From Paraburkholderia bannensis NBRC 103871 (GTDB lineage Bacteria; Pseudomonadota; Gammaproteobacteria; Burkholderiales; Burkholderiaceae), in assembly GCF_000685015.1 (NCBI RefSeq), contig NZ_BAYA01000021.1, positions 1 through 64,000 on the forward strand: DNA of 64,000 nt. The letters are read 5' to 3'. Positions 24,867 to 33,935 of the stretch are shown here, piece after piece (positions within the stretch are counted from its first letter, which is position 1; every line of letters starts with the position of its first letter). Position numbers and translations under genes: made by a program. The notes below the pieces were generated by a model that worked only from the letters and a program-made list of their open reading frames with translations, was not told where the DNA came from and did not search any database.

Positions 24867-26210
24867 TCAGCGCTGGGCGACGGCGCTCCCTTGCGCAGGC
24901 TGCTTGCGTTGCCGCGCCCCGAACAGCCAGGCCAGCACCGCCGACACGAACAGCGTCGCGCTCACGAAATACAGGCCCAGCGAGTAATCGCCGCCCATGT
25001 CGCGCAACTTGCCGATCACCATGGGGCCGATGGTGCCGCCCAGCAGGCTGCCCATCGCATTGATGAGCGCAATGCCCGCAGCGGCGGCCGAGCCCGAGAG
25101 AAACTGCGTCGGCATGCTCCACAGCGGCGGTTTCGCGGCATTGATGCCGAAGTTCGCAATCGACAGGCCCACGAGCAGCATGATCGCGCTGGACGCATAG
25201 CCGGACATCAGCATGCCAATCCCCGCCGCGAGACACGCGATGGCGACATGCAGGCGGCGCTCGCCGGTACGGTCGGAATTGCGCGCCCACAGCACCATCG
25301 TGACCACGGCGAACAGGTTCGGGATCGCATTGACGAAACCCAGCTCGATATAGCTGAAGCCGAAGCGGTGAATGATCATCGGCGCCCAGATGCCGATGGC
25401 GTAGAGGCCCGTCGAGGTGCCCGCATAGACGAGCGCCAGCAGCAGCACGCGCGGGTCTTTCACGGCGCTCCAGACGCTCGAGCGTCCCTGGGCGGCCCTT
25501 GCGTCGCGCTCGCGCTGCATTTCGGCGGACAGCCAGTTGCGTTCGGCGGGCGCGAGCCAATGCGCGTCTTCGGGGCGATCCGTGAGGTAGAAGTACGAGA
25601 CGATACCCAGCAGCACCGTGGGCGCGCCCTCAACCAGAAAGAGCCATTGCCAGCCGTGCAGATGCGCAAAACCTTCGAGCGTCATCAGCGCCCCCGATAT
25701 CGGCGAACCGATCATGTTGGCGAGCGGCGCGGCCGTCATAAACATCGCCGTGACGAAGGCGCGATGGCGCGCAGGAAACCAGTAGCTCAGGTAAAGGATG
25801 ATGCCGGGAAAGAAGCCCGCTTCCGCGAGTCCCAGCACGAGACGCAGGCCGTAGAAGCTATACGGCCCGCTCGCAAAAGCGGTCGCCGCCGAAAGCGCGC
25901 CCCACACCACCATCAGGAACGCGATCCAGCGCCGTGCGCCCACGCGTTGCAGCGCGAGATTGGAGGGCATGCCCGCCGCGATATAGCCGACGAAAAAGAT
26001 CCCCGCGCCCACGCCGAACATCGCCTGGGTCAGGCCGATGTCGCGGTTCATCGTGAGGCCCGCAAAGCCCACGTTGACGCGATTCAGAAAACTCAGGAAA
26101 TACAGCACGATGATGAACGGCGTGATACGCCGCGACACCGTGCGCACGACGCGGGCTTCCAGCGCGGCGAGCGAGGCACTGTCGTCCGCGTGAACTGAGG
26201 CGATGCTCAT
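24867..26210 (-). CDS. MFS transporter, anion:cation symporter (ACS) family
   Basis: A 447-residue, 12-segment major facilitator of the ACS group, which imports organic anions such as tartrate, phthalate, glucarate or hydroxyphenylacetate. The N-terminus RRITPFIIVLYFLSFLNRVN followed by VGFAGLTMNRDIGLTQAMFG is characteristic, as are LGLAEAGFFPGIILYLSYWF and FGINAAKPPLWSMPTQFL. It follows leuD by 108 bp on the same strand and precedes a terminator. Pairing with an isopropylmalate-isomerase-like enzyme suggests import of a branched hydroxy-diacid such as citramalate, itaconate or isopropylmalate; that is inference. Confidence 0.85.
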   Translation of the reverse strand: MSIASVHADDSASLAALEARVVRTVSRRITPFIIVLYFLSFLNRVNVGFAGLTMNRDIGLTQAMFGVGAGIFFVGYIAAGMPSNLALQRVGARRWIAFLMVVWGALSAATAFASGPYSFYGLRLVLGLAEAGFFPGIILYLSYWFPARHRAFVTAMFMTAAPLANMIGSPISGALMTLEGFAHLHGWQWLFLVEGAPTVLLGIVSYFYLTDRPEDAHWLAPAERNWLSAEMQRERDARAAQGRSSVWSAVKDPRVLLLALVYAGTSTGLYAIGIWAPMIIHRFGFSYIELGFVNAIPNLFAVVTMVLWARNSDRTGERRLHVAIACLAAGIGMLMSGYASSAIMLLVGLSIANFGINAAKPPLWSMPTQFLSGSAAAAGIALINAMGSLLGGTIGPMVIGKLRDMGGDYSLGLYFVSATLFVSAVLAWLFGARQRKQPAQGSAVAQR

Positions 26211-26318
26211 GTTTGTCTCCTGCCGCTCCGCGCATGATGTCCTGTGCGTTCATCGCGCGGGCGGCTTTCGTTATAGGAATGGATTGCGAGGAATGTGCTG
26301 CGCGTTTTAAGACAGGTT

Positions 26319-26954
26319 TCAGCGATGCTGCTGGGCGGGTAAATCGATACCGCACCACGGGCGCGCGCGGGCGTGCTCTACTTCGAATGCGGCGATCCTG
26401 TCCGCGTCGCGCAAGGTCATGCTCACCATGTCCAGCCCTTCCACCAGCATCTGCTTCTGTCGCGTGGGCAAACTGAATTCATAGCGCTTGCCTGATGGGC
26501 TTACCACGACTTCGTTATCCACATCGATAACGACGCGCTTGTCGCTGCTGTTCTCCAGTTCGGCAACCAGCGCTTCGACTTGATCGAGTGGCAGCGTCAC
26601 CACCAATAGCCGGTTATTCGTCGAATTGAAGTAGAAAATCTCGCCGTAACTGGGCGCAATCACCGCTTCGAAACCGGCTTGCTGCAAGCCCCACACGGCA
26701 TGCTCGCGGCTCGATCCACAGCCGAAGTTCGACCCCGCCACCAGAATCTTTGCGTCCGCGTATTGCGGCTGATTCAGCACGAAACCCTCGCGCGGCTGGC
26801 CGTCCTCGTCGTAACGCAAGTCGTACAGCACGCCTTTAGCCAGGCCCGATTTATCGATGCCGAGCAGGAATTGCTTCGGCATGATCTGGTCGGTGTCGAG
26901 ATTGTTGAGCGGCAACGGCGCGGCCGTGCCCGAAATTGCGAACGGCTTAGCCAT
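26319..26954 (-). CDS. leuD: 3-isopropylmalate dehydratase-type small subunit
   Basis: A 211-residue swivel-domain subunit of the aconitase superfamily. Motifs are NLDTDQIMPKQFL at about 18-30, NFGCGSSREHAVWGL at about 76-90 and a substrate loop near IFYFNSTNNRLL. With LeuC it isomerises 2- and 3-isopropylmalate or hydrates a related diacid. The ATG overlaps leuC by 8 bases. LeuA and LeuB are absent and an MFS importer follows, so this may be a catabolic paralogue acting on citraconate/citramalate-like compounds rather than the leucine-biosynthesis copy. The symbol reflects family membership. Confidence 0.85.
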   Translation of the reverse strand: MAKPFAISGTAAPLPLNNLDTDQIMPKQFLLGIDKSGLAKGVLYDLRYDEDGQPREGFVLNQPQYADAKILVAGSNFGCGSSREHAVWGLQQAGFEAVIAPSYGEIFYFNSTNNRLLVVTLPLDQVEALVAELENSSDKRVVIDVDNEVVVSPSGKRYEFSLPTRQKQMLVEGLDMVSMTLRDADRIAAFEVEHARARPWCGIDLPAQQHR

Positions 26955-28359
26955 GCTGAAGCTCCTTGCGAACGTCGACGATACGGCCCGCCAGCGCAGC
27001 GGCGGCGGCCATCGCGGGACTCATGAGATGGGTGCGGGCGCCACGTCCCTGGCGGCCCTCGAAATTGCGGTTGGTGGTGGACGCGCAGCGCTGCCCCGGC
27101 GCGAGAATGTCGTCGTTCATCGCCAGGCACATCGAGCAGCCCGGCTGACGCCATTCAAAGCCCGCATCGATCAGCGTTTGCGCCACGCCTTCGCGTTCGG
27201 CCTGCTCGCGCACGCGGCCCGATCCCGGCACGACCATCGCGCGCACCGAACCCGCCACCTTGCGCCCACGCACGATCGCGGCCACCGCGCGCAGGTCTTC
27301 GATACGCGCGTTGGTGCAGGAGCCGATAAACACATGATCGACCGCCAGCCCGTCGATGGCCTGGCCCGCGTCGAGCCCCATGTAATCGAGCGCCTTGCGC
27401 GCATTGCTGCGTTCGAGCGCATCGTCAGCCAGCGCGGGAATGCGCGCGTTGACGGCGATGGCCTGGTCGGGGCTCGTGCCCCACGTCACGAAGGGCGCGA
27501 CTTCGCTCGCATCGAACGTATGCGTGACGTCGAAGGTTGCGTCCACATCGGATTTCAGTTGCTTCCACTGCACGGCGAATGCGTCGATCTGCGCCTGCGT
27601 GAAGCCCTGGATGCGCTCGCTCACGTATTGCACGCTGATATCGTCGGGGGCGATCAGCGCGCCGCGCGCGCCCGCTTCGACGGTCATATTGCACAGCGTC
27701 ATGCGCGCTTCCGCCGAAAGGGCCGCGATGGCCGGCCCCGTGTATTCGACGACGAAACCGCGTGCGCCCTGCGCGCCGATCTTCGAAATGATGTAAAGCA
27801 CGAGGTCTTTCGACGTCGTCCCGGCAGGCAACGCGCCTTCGACATGAATGCGCATGTCCTGCGCCACGCGATAGACGAGCGTCTGCGTCGCCAGCACATG
27901 CTCGACTTCCGAGGTGCCGATGCCAAAACCGAGCGCGCCGAGCGCGCCGTAGGTGGTCGTGTGGCTGTCGCCGCACAGCACCACCATGCCGGGGCGGATC
28001 AAGCCGATTTCGGGCGCGACGACGTGCTCGATGCCCTGTTCGCGGTCGGTCACGTCAAACAGGTGAATGCCGTGTTTCTGGCAGTTGCGCGTGAAATTCG
28101 CGGCCTGATGCGCGGCGGCGTCGATCATGATGGTGCGCTTTTCGGCGGCGACCGGATGGGTGGGAATCACGTGATCCACGACGCCCATCTGCTTTTGCGG
28201 GCAGCGCACGGTGAGCCCTTTCGCATCGAGTCCACCGAAGGCCTGCGGGCTCGTGTACTCGTTCATGATGTGCAGGTCGGCGTAGAGCGCGACGTGCTGA
28301 TCGTCGATGCGAAAAACCGTGTGGTCTCGCGTGATTTTCTGGTAAAGCGTCTGTCCCAT
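26947..28359 (-). CDS. leuC: 3-isopropylmalate dehydratase-type large subunit
   Basis: A 470-residue [4Fe-4S] aconitase-family subunit of normal LeuC length. It shows CGDSHTTTYGALGALGFGIG and the iron-sulfur cysteines in IGSCTNARIEDL and QPGCSMCLAMN, plus CASTTNRNFEGRQGRGART for substrate binding. The start has a strong GGAGGAAAC site. It is the first gene of the leuC-leuD-MFS unit and is divergent from a LysR gene 115 bp away. The regulator and transporter point to inducible use of an external diacid, but a function in leucine synthesis cannot be excluded from sequence alone. Confidence 0.88.
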   Translation of the reverse strand: MGQTLYQKITRDHTVFRIDDQHVALYADLHIMNEYTSPQAFGGLDAKGLTVRCPQKQMGVVDHVIPTHPVAAEKRTIMIDAAAHQAANFTRNCQKHGIHLFDVTDREQGIEHVVAPEIGLIRPGMVVLCGDSHTTTYGALGALGFGIGTSEVEHVLATQTLVYRVAQDMRIHVEGALPAGTTSKDLVLYIISKIGAQGARGFVVEYTGPAIAALSAEARMTLCNMTVEAGARGALIAPDDISVQYVSERIQGFTQAQIDAFAVQWKQLKSDVDATFDVTHTFDASEVAPFVTWGTSPDQAIAVNARIPALADDALERSNARKALDYMGLDAGQAIDGLAVDHVFIGSCTNARIEDLRAVAAIVRGRKVAGSVRAMVVPGSGRVREQAEREGVAQTLIDAGFEWRQPGCSMCLAMNDDILAPGQRCASTTNRNFEGRQGRGARTHLMSPAMAAAAALAGRIVDVRKELQHG

Positions 28360-28474
28360 CGTTTCCTCCAGGCTCCGGACAAAGGCCTGTCCGGATCGTT
28401 TGCGCTAGTGTAATTGGGCGACTGACGCATTAAAATGGATCACAACTAAAGCTACTCTTAAATGTAATTTAATA

Positions 28475-29377
28475 ATGGATCCGATCTCCGACATCGAGTT
28501 CTTCGCCCGGCTGGTCACGCAAGGCAGCCTTTCCGCGCTCGCGCGCGACATGGGTGTGACGCCGCCCGCCATCAGCACCCGGTTGAGCCAGATCGAGCGG
28601 CGCCTGGGCGTGAAACTGCTCAACCGCACCACGCGCCGCCTGGCCATCACGCAGGAAGGCGAGCTGTACCTGTCCACTGGCACGAAGCTGCTGGAGCAGG
28701 TGCAGGAACTGGAGCGCCTTGTTTCCAGCAGCCGCGATAAACCGCAAGGATTACTGAAGGTCAACGCGACGTTTGGCTTCGGCAGGCGGCATATCGTGCC
28801 GGCTCTATCGGCATTCCGTCGCGAGCATCCCGACGTCGAAGTGCAACTCGACCTCACCGACCGGCCCATGAATCTCGCGGAGCTGGGTTATGACGTCGGC
28901 ATCCGTTTTGGCGACCTGCCCGATCAGCGCGTGGTCGGCAAAAAGATCGCCAGCAACCAGCGGGTGGTTTGCGCATCGCCCGCGTTTCTAAAGCAATATG
29001 GCGCGCCCAAAACTCCCGCCGAATTGCGTGCGCTCGATTGCATCGTGCTGCGCGAGAACGACACGGCTTATGGCACCTGGCATTTCACCAAGGGCAAGCG
29101 CCACGAACTCGTGAAAGTCCACGGCGTGATGAGCAGCAACGACGGCGAGGCGACGCTGCGCTGGGCGCTGGATGGGCACGGCATCGTGGTGCGTTCGGAA
29201 TGGGACGTGCAGCCCTATGTCGATGCGCGCAAGCTCACGCGCCTGCTCGCGGACTGGTCGCTGCCCGCCGCCGATATCTACGCGGTTTATCCGGAGCGGC
29301 TGAACCTGTCCGCGAAAGTACGGGTCTTTGTGGAGTTCGTGGCGGAGTATTTGAAGCGGGCTCACGAAGGCGAATGA
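28475..29377 (+). CDS. LysR-family transcriptional regulator
   Basis: A 300-residue LysR regulator. The N-terminal winged helix at about 1-60 reads ISDIEFFARLVTQGSLSALA then GVTPPAISTRLSQIERRLG and LLNRTTRRLAITQEGELY. The effector domain (about 90-295) resembles the CrgA/PtxR-like group, with LDLTDRPMNLAELGYDVGIR and a long DGEATLRWALDGHGIVVRSE. It is divergent from leuC across 115 bp of AT-rich DNA, so it probably controls the leuCD-MFS unit. The effector is unknown. Confidence 0.87.
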   Translation: MDPISDIEFFARLVTQGSLSALARDMGVTPPAISTRLSQIERRLGVKLLNRTTRRLAITQEGELYLSTGTKLLEQVQELERLVSSSRDKPQGLLKVNATFGFGRRHIVPALSAFRREHPDVEVQLDLTDRPMNLAELGYDVGIRFGDLPDQRVVGKKIASNQRVVCASPAFLKQYGAPKTPAELRALDCIVLRENDTAYGTWHFTKGKRHELVKVHGVMSSNDGEATLRWALDGHGIVVRSEWDVQPYVDARKLTRLLADWSLPAADIYAVYPERLNLSAKVRVFVEFVAEYLKRAHEGE

Positions 29378-29468
29378 CATACTCAACGCGCGCGACTCCG
29401 GCTAAAAAAACTTGCACCCCGAACCCCAACGCGCGACTATCTACCCCCCACCCTCACCACCCGACGCC

Positions 29469-30092
29469 ATGATCGAAATTCTCGGCAAGACTCCATCCAT
29501 CAACGTTCGCAAGGTGCTGTGGACTTGCGTCGAACTGAACCTGCCGTTCACGCGCGAAGACTGGGGATCGGGCTTTCGTTCGACGCAAACGCCCGAGTTC
29601 CTGGCGCTGAACCCGAACGCGCTCGTGCCCGTCATCAAGGACGGCGATTTCGTGCTGTGGGAGTCGAATTCGATCATCCGCTATCTGGCCGGACGCTATG
29701 GCGGCGAGCATCTCTATCCCGCCGATCCGTTCGCGCGCGCCCGCGTCGACCAGTGGATGGACTGGCAGGCCACCGACCTGAACCGCTCGTGGAATTATGC
29801 GTTTCTCGCGCTGGTACGGCAGTCGGCGGCGCATCAGGATGCGCAGGAGATCGCGAAATCGATCGACCAATGGACGCACAACATGCGCATTCTCGAAGCG
29901 CGCTTGCAGGAGACCGGCGAATTCGTTGCGGGCGCAAGCTTTTCGCTCGCTGACATTCCCGTTGGCCTGTCCGTGAATCGATGGCTTGGCACGCCGTTCG
30001 AGAAGCCGGAACTGCCGGCGGTGAGCGCGTATATGAAGCGCCTGGGCGAGCGCCCCGGCGCGGCGGCCTATGCAAATAGCGCGCTGACCTGA
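29469..30092 (+). CDS. Glutathione S-transferase family protein
   Basis: A 207-residue cytosolic GST. The thioredoxin-like N-terminal domain (about 1-80) has SINVRKVLWTCVELNLPF, the cis-Pro segment NALVPVIKDGDFVLWESNSI and IIRYLAGRYG. The helical C-terminal domain (about 90-205) contains FSLADIPVGLSVNRWL, the usual N-capping region. The start ATG 29469 follows 19 codons of open frame and gives the standard N-terminus MIEILGK. It stands alone between a LysR gene and the YWTD gene; detoxification or a glutathione-dependent catabolic step are both possible. Confidence 0.85.
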   Translation: MIEILGKTPSINVRKVLWTCVELNLPFTREDWGSGFRSTQTPEFLALNPNALVPVIKDGDFVLWESNSIIRYLAGRYGGEHLYPADPFARARVDQWMDWQATDLNRSWNYAFLALVRQSAAHQDAQEIAKSIDQWTHNMRILEARLQETGEFVAGASFSLADIPVGLSVNRWLGTPFEKPELPAVSAYMKRLGERPGAAAYANSALT

Positions 30093-30157
30093 ATGACCTG
30101 AATTGCGGGAAAGCTGCCCGGCGCGATATCGCAGCCGGGCAGTGTCATGCACCGGGC

Positions 30158-31087
30158 TTAGCTATCGATGTAATCGATGCCCGTCAGCGGCCCGAGGTGC
30201 GCGACGGTCGTGAAATGCGACGCTTCCTTCGTGTCGATGTTCAGCTCGCGCACATTGCCGCCCAGGTCGGTCACGAAAGCGCGGCGGCCGTGCGCATCCA
30301 GCGACACGCCAATGCCTTCCTTCAGGTCGCGCGCCAGCACCTCGCGCCCAATCAGCCCTTGCGCCGTGATGTGCGCGCGATTGAGCGTGTTGCCGTCGTG
30401 CGCGTCGTCGCCGCGATCAGTCCAGTAGAGCACGCCGTTGGCATGGTCGATATCGAGGTCGATCGGCTCGGGCAGTTCCGCCAGCAGGCATTCGATATCG
30501 GGCCGCTGCGCCGGGTCTGCGCCCGCAGGCAGATCGATGCCTGCGCGGAAGATGCGCCCTTGCCCCGCATCGGGCGGCCCCTTCTGCGTCCAGTAGACGT
30601 GGCCGTTGGCCTTGTCGAGCGCGATACCGACGCAGTGGCGCGTGGCGTCTTCGGTGTCGTCGGGGAAGTTGCCCGTGCGCACCAGCTCCGTCACTTCGCT
30701 GCCGTCCAGGCGCGCGCGCATCACGCGCATGCCCTCGCGGTCGCACCAGTAGAGATGGCCGCTTTCCTTGTCGAGCACGAGTTCCTTGGGCGTGCCCGCG
30801 AGGCCCGACGCCACCAGCACCTCATGACCGCTGCCGTCCAGGTTTGCACGCTCGATCGTGCCGTCGTTCGGCGGCACCGCGCCCGATGCCGGGTCGCCGT
30901 CGATCAGATGAATGCCCGTGCCCATGTTCGTCCAGTACACGAGCTCGCTTTCGGCGTCGACCTTGATGCCGTCGGGCGTACGCGTGAGGTTCGCGAGTAC
31001 GACTTCGTGCGAGCCGTCCGGCGATAGCGCGATGATCGCGGGGGGACGGGCCTGCAGAACATAGAGCGTTGCTTGCTTCGTTGCCAT
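30158..31087 (-). CDS. YWTD-type six-bladed beta-propeller protein
   Basis: A 309-residue protein built from LDL-receptor class B-like repeats: LVYWTNMGTG, HLYWCDREGM, HVYWTQKGPP and VLYWTDRGDD recur at roughly 50-80 residue spacing, alternating with VGIALDK- and IDLDIDH-type strands. It has no signal peptide. The ATG at 31087 is chosen over the ATG 15 bases upstream because GGAGG lies 8 bases before it. Propellers of this kind in bacteria are mostly uncharacterised and may bind ligands or act as lactonase/SMP-30-like enzymes. Neighbours on either side give no pathway clue. Confidence 0.75.
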   Translation of the reverse strand: MATKQATLYVLQARPPAIIALSPDGSHEVVLANLTRTPDGIKVDAESELVYWTNMGTGIHLIDGDPASGAVPPNDGTIERANLDGSGHEVLVASGLAGTPKELVLDKESGHLYWCDREGMRVMRARLDGSEVTELVRTGNFPDDTEDATRHCVGIALDKANGHVYWTQKGPPDAGQGRIFRAGIDLPAGADPAQRPDIECLLAELPEPIDLDIDHANGVLYWTDRGDDAHDGNTLNRAHITAQGLIGREVLARDLKEGIGVSLDAHGRRAFVTDLGGNVRELNIDTKEASHFTTVAHLGPLTGIDYIDS

Positions 31088-31424
31088 CGTAGTTGCCTCC
31101 ATCTGGTCAAGATAACAGTCGCCAATACCACTTCGCTTACCGCTTGATTCGACCCAAAGACGCGCGACAAACCGAGCGCTTTGCGCAGGCTACAACAGCT
31201 TGCGATACAACTCCGTGAACCTTGCCAATTGGGGTTTGCGGCACGCTGCGGCGCACCAGAACGAGGCGTTTTGCGCATATCGGCTTACGTGTATTTACAG
31301 ATTGCCTACGCCTTCTCGCGCTGGCGCGGAACTGCGAGGCATCGACTGCTGTCATTCAAGGTATCGATTTTGCTGACCTCGCCAGGTCAACCCTTCATTC
31401 GAACCGGATAGCCAAAGCGAAATC
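31088..31424. other. Divergent promoter region between the YWTD gene and zwf
   Basis: 337 bp without a supported gene, between two divergent start codons. I see no clear operator palindrome, riboswitch or terminator. Short open frames on the plus strand here lack ribosome sites and known motifs. Confidence 0.6.
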
Positions 31425-33062
31425 ATGTCGACCCAGAAACCCACCGAAATGACCGACCCCGCCACGCGCGCCAGCGCCAAGGTGCCCATTCATCAGCACG
31501 ACGCCAGCGCGCCTCCGGCAGCCCCTGCCGCCCCTGCGGGCAAACATCGCGCGCCGCCATGCACGCTCGTGATCTTCGGCGCGGGCGGCGACCTGACCAA
31601 ACGCCTCTTGATGCCCGCGCTCTACAACCTGACCGTCGACGGCTTGCTCGACGACGGCATGCGCATCATCGGCGTCAATCACGGCGAGCGCGCAACGCAG
31701 CAATGGCGCGACGACCTGCATAGCGCACTCGAACAATTTGCGGCGGACAAGGCCAGCACCTTTCACGCGGGCAAGCTCGACGACAACGCATGGAACTGGG
31801 TCGCGCAGCGCCTCGAATATCGCGCGGGCGAATTCGAGGACGACGCGCTTTATCAAAACCTGGCCAGGGAATTGACTGGCGATGGAAAGACGAAAGCTAA
31901 CGTCGTTTTCTATCTCGCCGTGAGCGCGCGCTTTTTCAAGCCGATTATCGAAAGGCTCGGCAAGGCGGGCTTGCTGAAAGAGGATGAAAGCGGCGACGGT
32001 GATAGCGCCGCCTTCCGCCGCATCGTGATCGAAAAGCCCTTTGGCACCGACCTCGCTTCGGCGCGCGACCTCGACCGGCATCTGCTCGATTTCGCGCAGG
32101 AATCGCAGATCTATCGCATCGACCATTTTCTTGGCAAGGACACGGTGCAGAGCATCCTGGCCGTGCGTTTCGCCAATGCGCTGTTCGAGCCGATCTGGCG
32201 GCGCGAGTACATCGACAGCGTGCAGATCACGGCCGCCGAAGTGATCGGCGTGGAGGGGCGCGGCAGTTTCTACGAGCAGACCGGTGCGTTCCGCGACATG
32301 GTGCCGAACCATCTGTTCCAGTTGCTCGGCATGATTGCGATGGAGCCGCCGAATTCGTTCGACGCCGAAGCCGTGCGCGACAAGAAGGCGGAAATCTTCG
32401 ACGCGCTCAAGCCGCTCACGCCGCAGGACGTGGTGTTCGGCCAGTACGAACAAGGGCCGCAGGGCGGGGCCTATCGCGACGAACCGAACGTCGCGAAGGA
32501 CAGCCGCACGGAAACCTATGCCGCCGCGCGTGTGCAGATCGACAACTGGCGCTGGGCGGGCGTGCCGTTTTATCTGCGCACCGGCAAGCGCCTCGCGGCG
32601 CGGCGCACGGAAATTGCCGTGCAGCTCAAGAGCGTGCCGTTCCGGCTCTTTCGCGACACGCCCGTCGATGCCCTGACGCCCAACGTGCTCACGCTGCGCA
32701 TCGATCCGTCGCATGGCACGAGCTTCGATTTCAACGTGAAGACGCCAGGCCCGCTCATGGAGATCGGCGCGGTGCGTTCGTCGTTCGACTATGACGACTT
32801 CTTCGCGCAGCACGCGAATGTGGGCTACGAGACGCTGCTGTACGACTGCATGCTCGGCGACGCGACGCTGTTCCAGCGCGCCGACAGCATCGAAGCCACG
32901 TGGGCCGCAGTGGACGACGTGCTGCATCCGAAGAACGGCGAGGCCGTGCCCGTGCACGGATACGCGTCGGGCAGCGCCGGCCCCGCTGAGGCCGACGCAC
33001 TGCTCGCGCAGGATGGCCGTGCATGGCGTACGCTAACGCCCGTTGAACCCAAGAAGCAGTAA
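31425..33062 (+). CDS. zwf: Glucose-6-phosphate 1-dehydrogenase
   Basis: A 545-residue enzyme oxidising glucose 6-phosphate to 6-phosphogluconolactone with NADP, feeding the Entner-Doudoroff and pentose phosphate routes. The nucleotide loop is LVIFGAGGDLTKRLLMPALY (about 48-67). The substrate/catalytic motif is YRIDHFLGKDTVQ, with VIEKPFGTD before it. FYLRTGKRLAARRTEI and LYDCMLGDATLFQRADSIEATW are family-typical. About 40 extra Ala/Pro-rich residues precede the dinucleotide fold; a later start is possible but none is clearly better. It is followed 18 bp downstream by a polyphosphate glucokinase gene, which would make its substrate. Confidence 0.93.
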   Translation: MSTQKPTEMTDPATRASAKVPIHQHDASAPPAAPAAPAGKHRAPPCTLVIFGAGGDLTKRLLMPALYNLTVDGLLDDGMRIIGVNHGERATQQWRDDLHSALEQFAADKASTFHAGKLDDNAWNWVAQRLEYRAGEFEDDALYQNLARELTGDGKTKANVVFYLAVSARFFKPIIERLGKAGLLKEDESGDGDSAAFRRIVIEKPFGTDLASARDLDRHLLDFAQESQIYRIDHFLGKDTVQSILAVRFANALFEPIWRREYIDSVQITAAEVIGVEGRGSFYEQTGAFRDMVPNHLFQLLGMIAMEPPNSFDAEAVRDKKAEIFDALKPLTPQDVVFGQYEQGPQGGAYRDEPNVAKDSRTETYAAARVQIDNWRWAGVPFYLRTGKRLAARRTEIAVQLKSVPFRLFRDTPVDALTPNVLTLRIDPSHGTSFDFNVKTPGPLMEIGAVRSSFDYDDFFAQHANVGYETLLYDCMLGDATLFQRADSIEATWAAVDDVLHPKNGEAVPVHGYASGSAGPAEADALLAQDGRAWRTLTPVEPKKQ

Positions 33063-33080
33063 GACAATCCGGAGGAGCGT

Positions 33081-33935
33081 GTGATTACAAAAAAGAGCGC
33101 TAAAACCCCTGACCGCGCGAAGAAAACTGCAGCGAGGAAAACTGCAGCGAAGAAAACCCCAGCGCCGAAAATCGAAAACATTCTCGCCATCGACATTGGC
33201 GGCACGGGTTTAAAGGCCGCGATTGTCGACGCGCAAGGCCAGATGCTTACCGATCGCGTTCGCGTGGCGACGCCGCATCCCTGCCCGCCCGACCTGCTGG
33301 TCGAGACGCTACATACGCTGGTCGCGCCGCTCGTCGATCACTATGCGCCCACGCGTGTTTCGATCGGCTTTCCCGGCTTCGTGCGCAATAACCATGTGCT
33401 GACCGCGCCGCACCTGGGCCTCGACGACTGGAACGATGTGCCGCTCGCGCAGATGCTGGGCAAGCGCCTGGGGATCGACGCGGTGCGCATGATCAACGAT
33501 GCCGAAATGCAGGGCTTCGCCGCCATCGAAGGCCAAGGCCTGGAGTTCGTACTGACGCTCGGCACGGGCGCGGGCACGGCGCTCTTTCGCGACGGCGAGC
33601 TGATGCCGCATCTGGAGCTTGCGCATCATCCGGTCAGCAAGAAGCACGCATACGATGAATATATCGGCGACGCCGCGCGCCGCAAGGCGGGCAACAAGCG
33701 CTGGAACCAGCGCGTGCAGAAAGTGATCGGCATTCTCGAATCGCTCGTGCATTACGACAAGCTGTGGATTGGCGGCGGCAATGCGGAACGTCTCACGTTC
33801 GCATTGCCGCCCAACGTCGCGACCGTGCCGAACGATCGCGGCATCGAGGGCGGCGCACGGCTGTGGCACCCGCTTTCGATGCGCGAGACGCGTCAACTTC
33901 CGGACGCCACACAGAAGTCGGGCGCGTTGCGTTGA
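33081..33935 (+). CDS. ppgK: Polyphosphate glucokinase-like ROK-family kinase
   Basis: A 284-residue sugar kinase of the ROK/PpgK group: ILAIDIGGTGLKAAIVD (phosphate 1), SIGFPGFVRNNHVLTAPHLG, VRMINDAEMQGFAA and the adenosine/phosphate loop LTLGTGAGTALFRDGEL. PpgK enzymes phosphorylate glucose using polyphosphate or ATP, and zwf next door uses the product. The first 30 residues are a Lys/Ala/Thr-rich tail encoded by a threefold 15-bp repeat at 33120-33164, resembling histone H1-like tails and absent from ordinary PpgK. The start is GTG with a strong GGAGGA site. The stop overlaps the TTG start of the next gene. Confidence 0.85.
   Translation: MITKKSAKTPDRAKKTAARKTAAKKTPAPKIENILAIDIGGTGLKAAIVDAQGQMLTDRVRVATPHPCPPDLLVETLHTLVAPLVDHYAPTRVSIGFPGFVRNNHVLTAPHLGLDDWNDVPLAQMLGKRLGIDAVRMINDAEMQGFAAIEGQGLEFVLTLGTGAGTALFRDGELMPHLELAHHPVSKKHAYDEYIGDAARRKAGNKRWNQRVQKVIGILESLVHYDKLWIGGGNAERLTFALPPNVATVPNDRGIEGGARLWHPLSMRETRQLPDATQKSGALR
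33120..33164 (+). repeat. Threefold 15-bp repeat encoding the Lys-rich tail of PpgK
   Basis: AAGAAAACTGCAGCG is repeated three times with one or two changes each (33120-33134, 33135-33149, 33150-33164). It encodes Lys-Lys/Arg-Thr-Ala/Pro-Ala units at the N-terminus of the kinase. Confidence 0.85.

Noticed and set aside
26319..28359. leuCD as the housekeeping leucine-biosynthesis operon
   Set aside because: leuA and leuB are absent, and an importer and divergent LysR adjoin. Not excluded, but a catabolic paralogue is the better reading.
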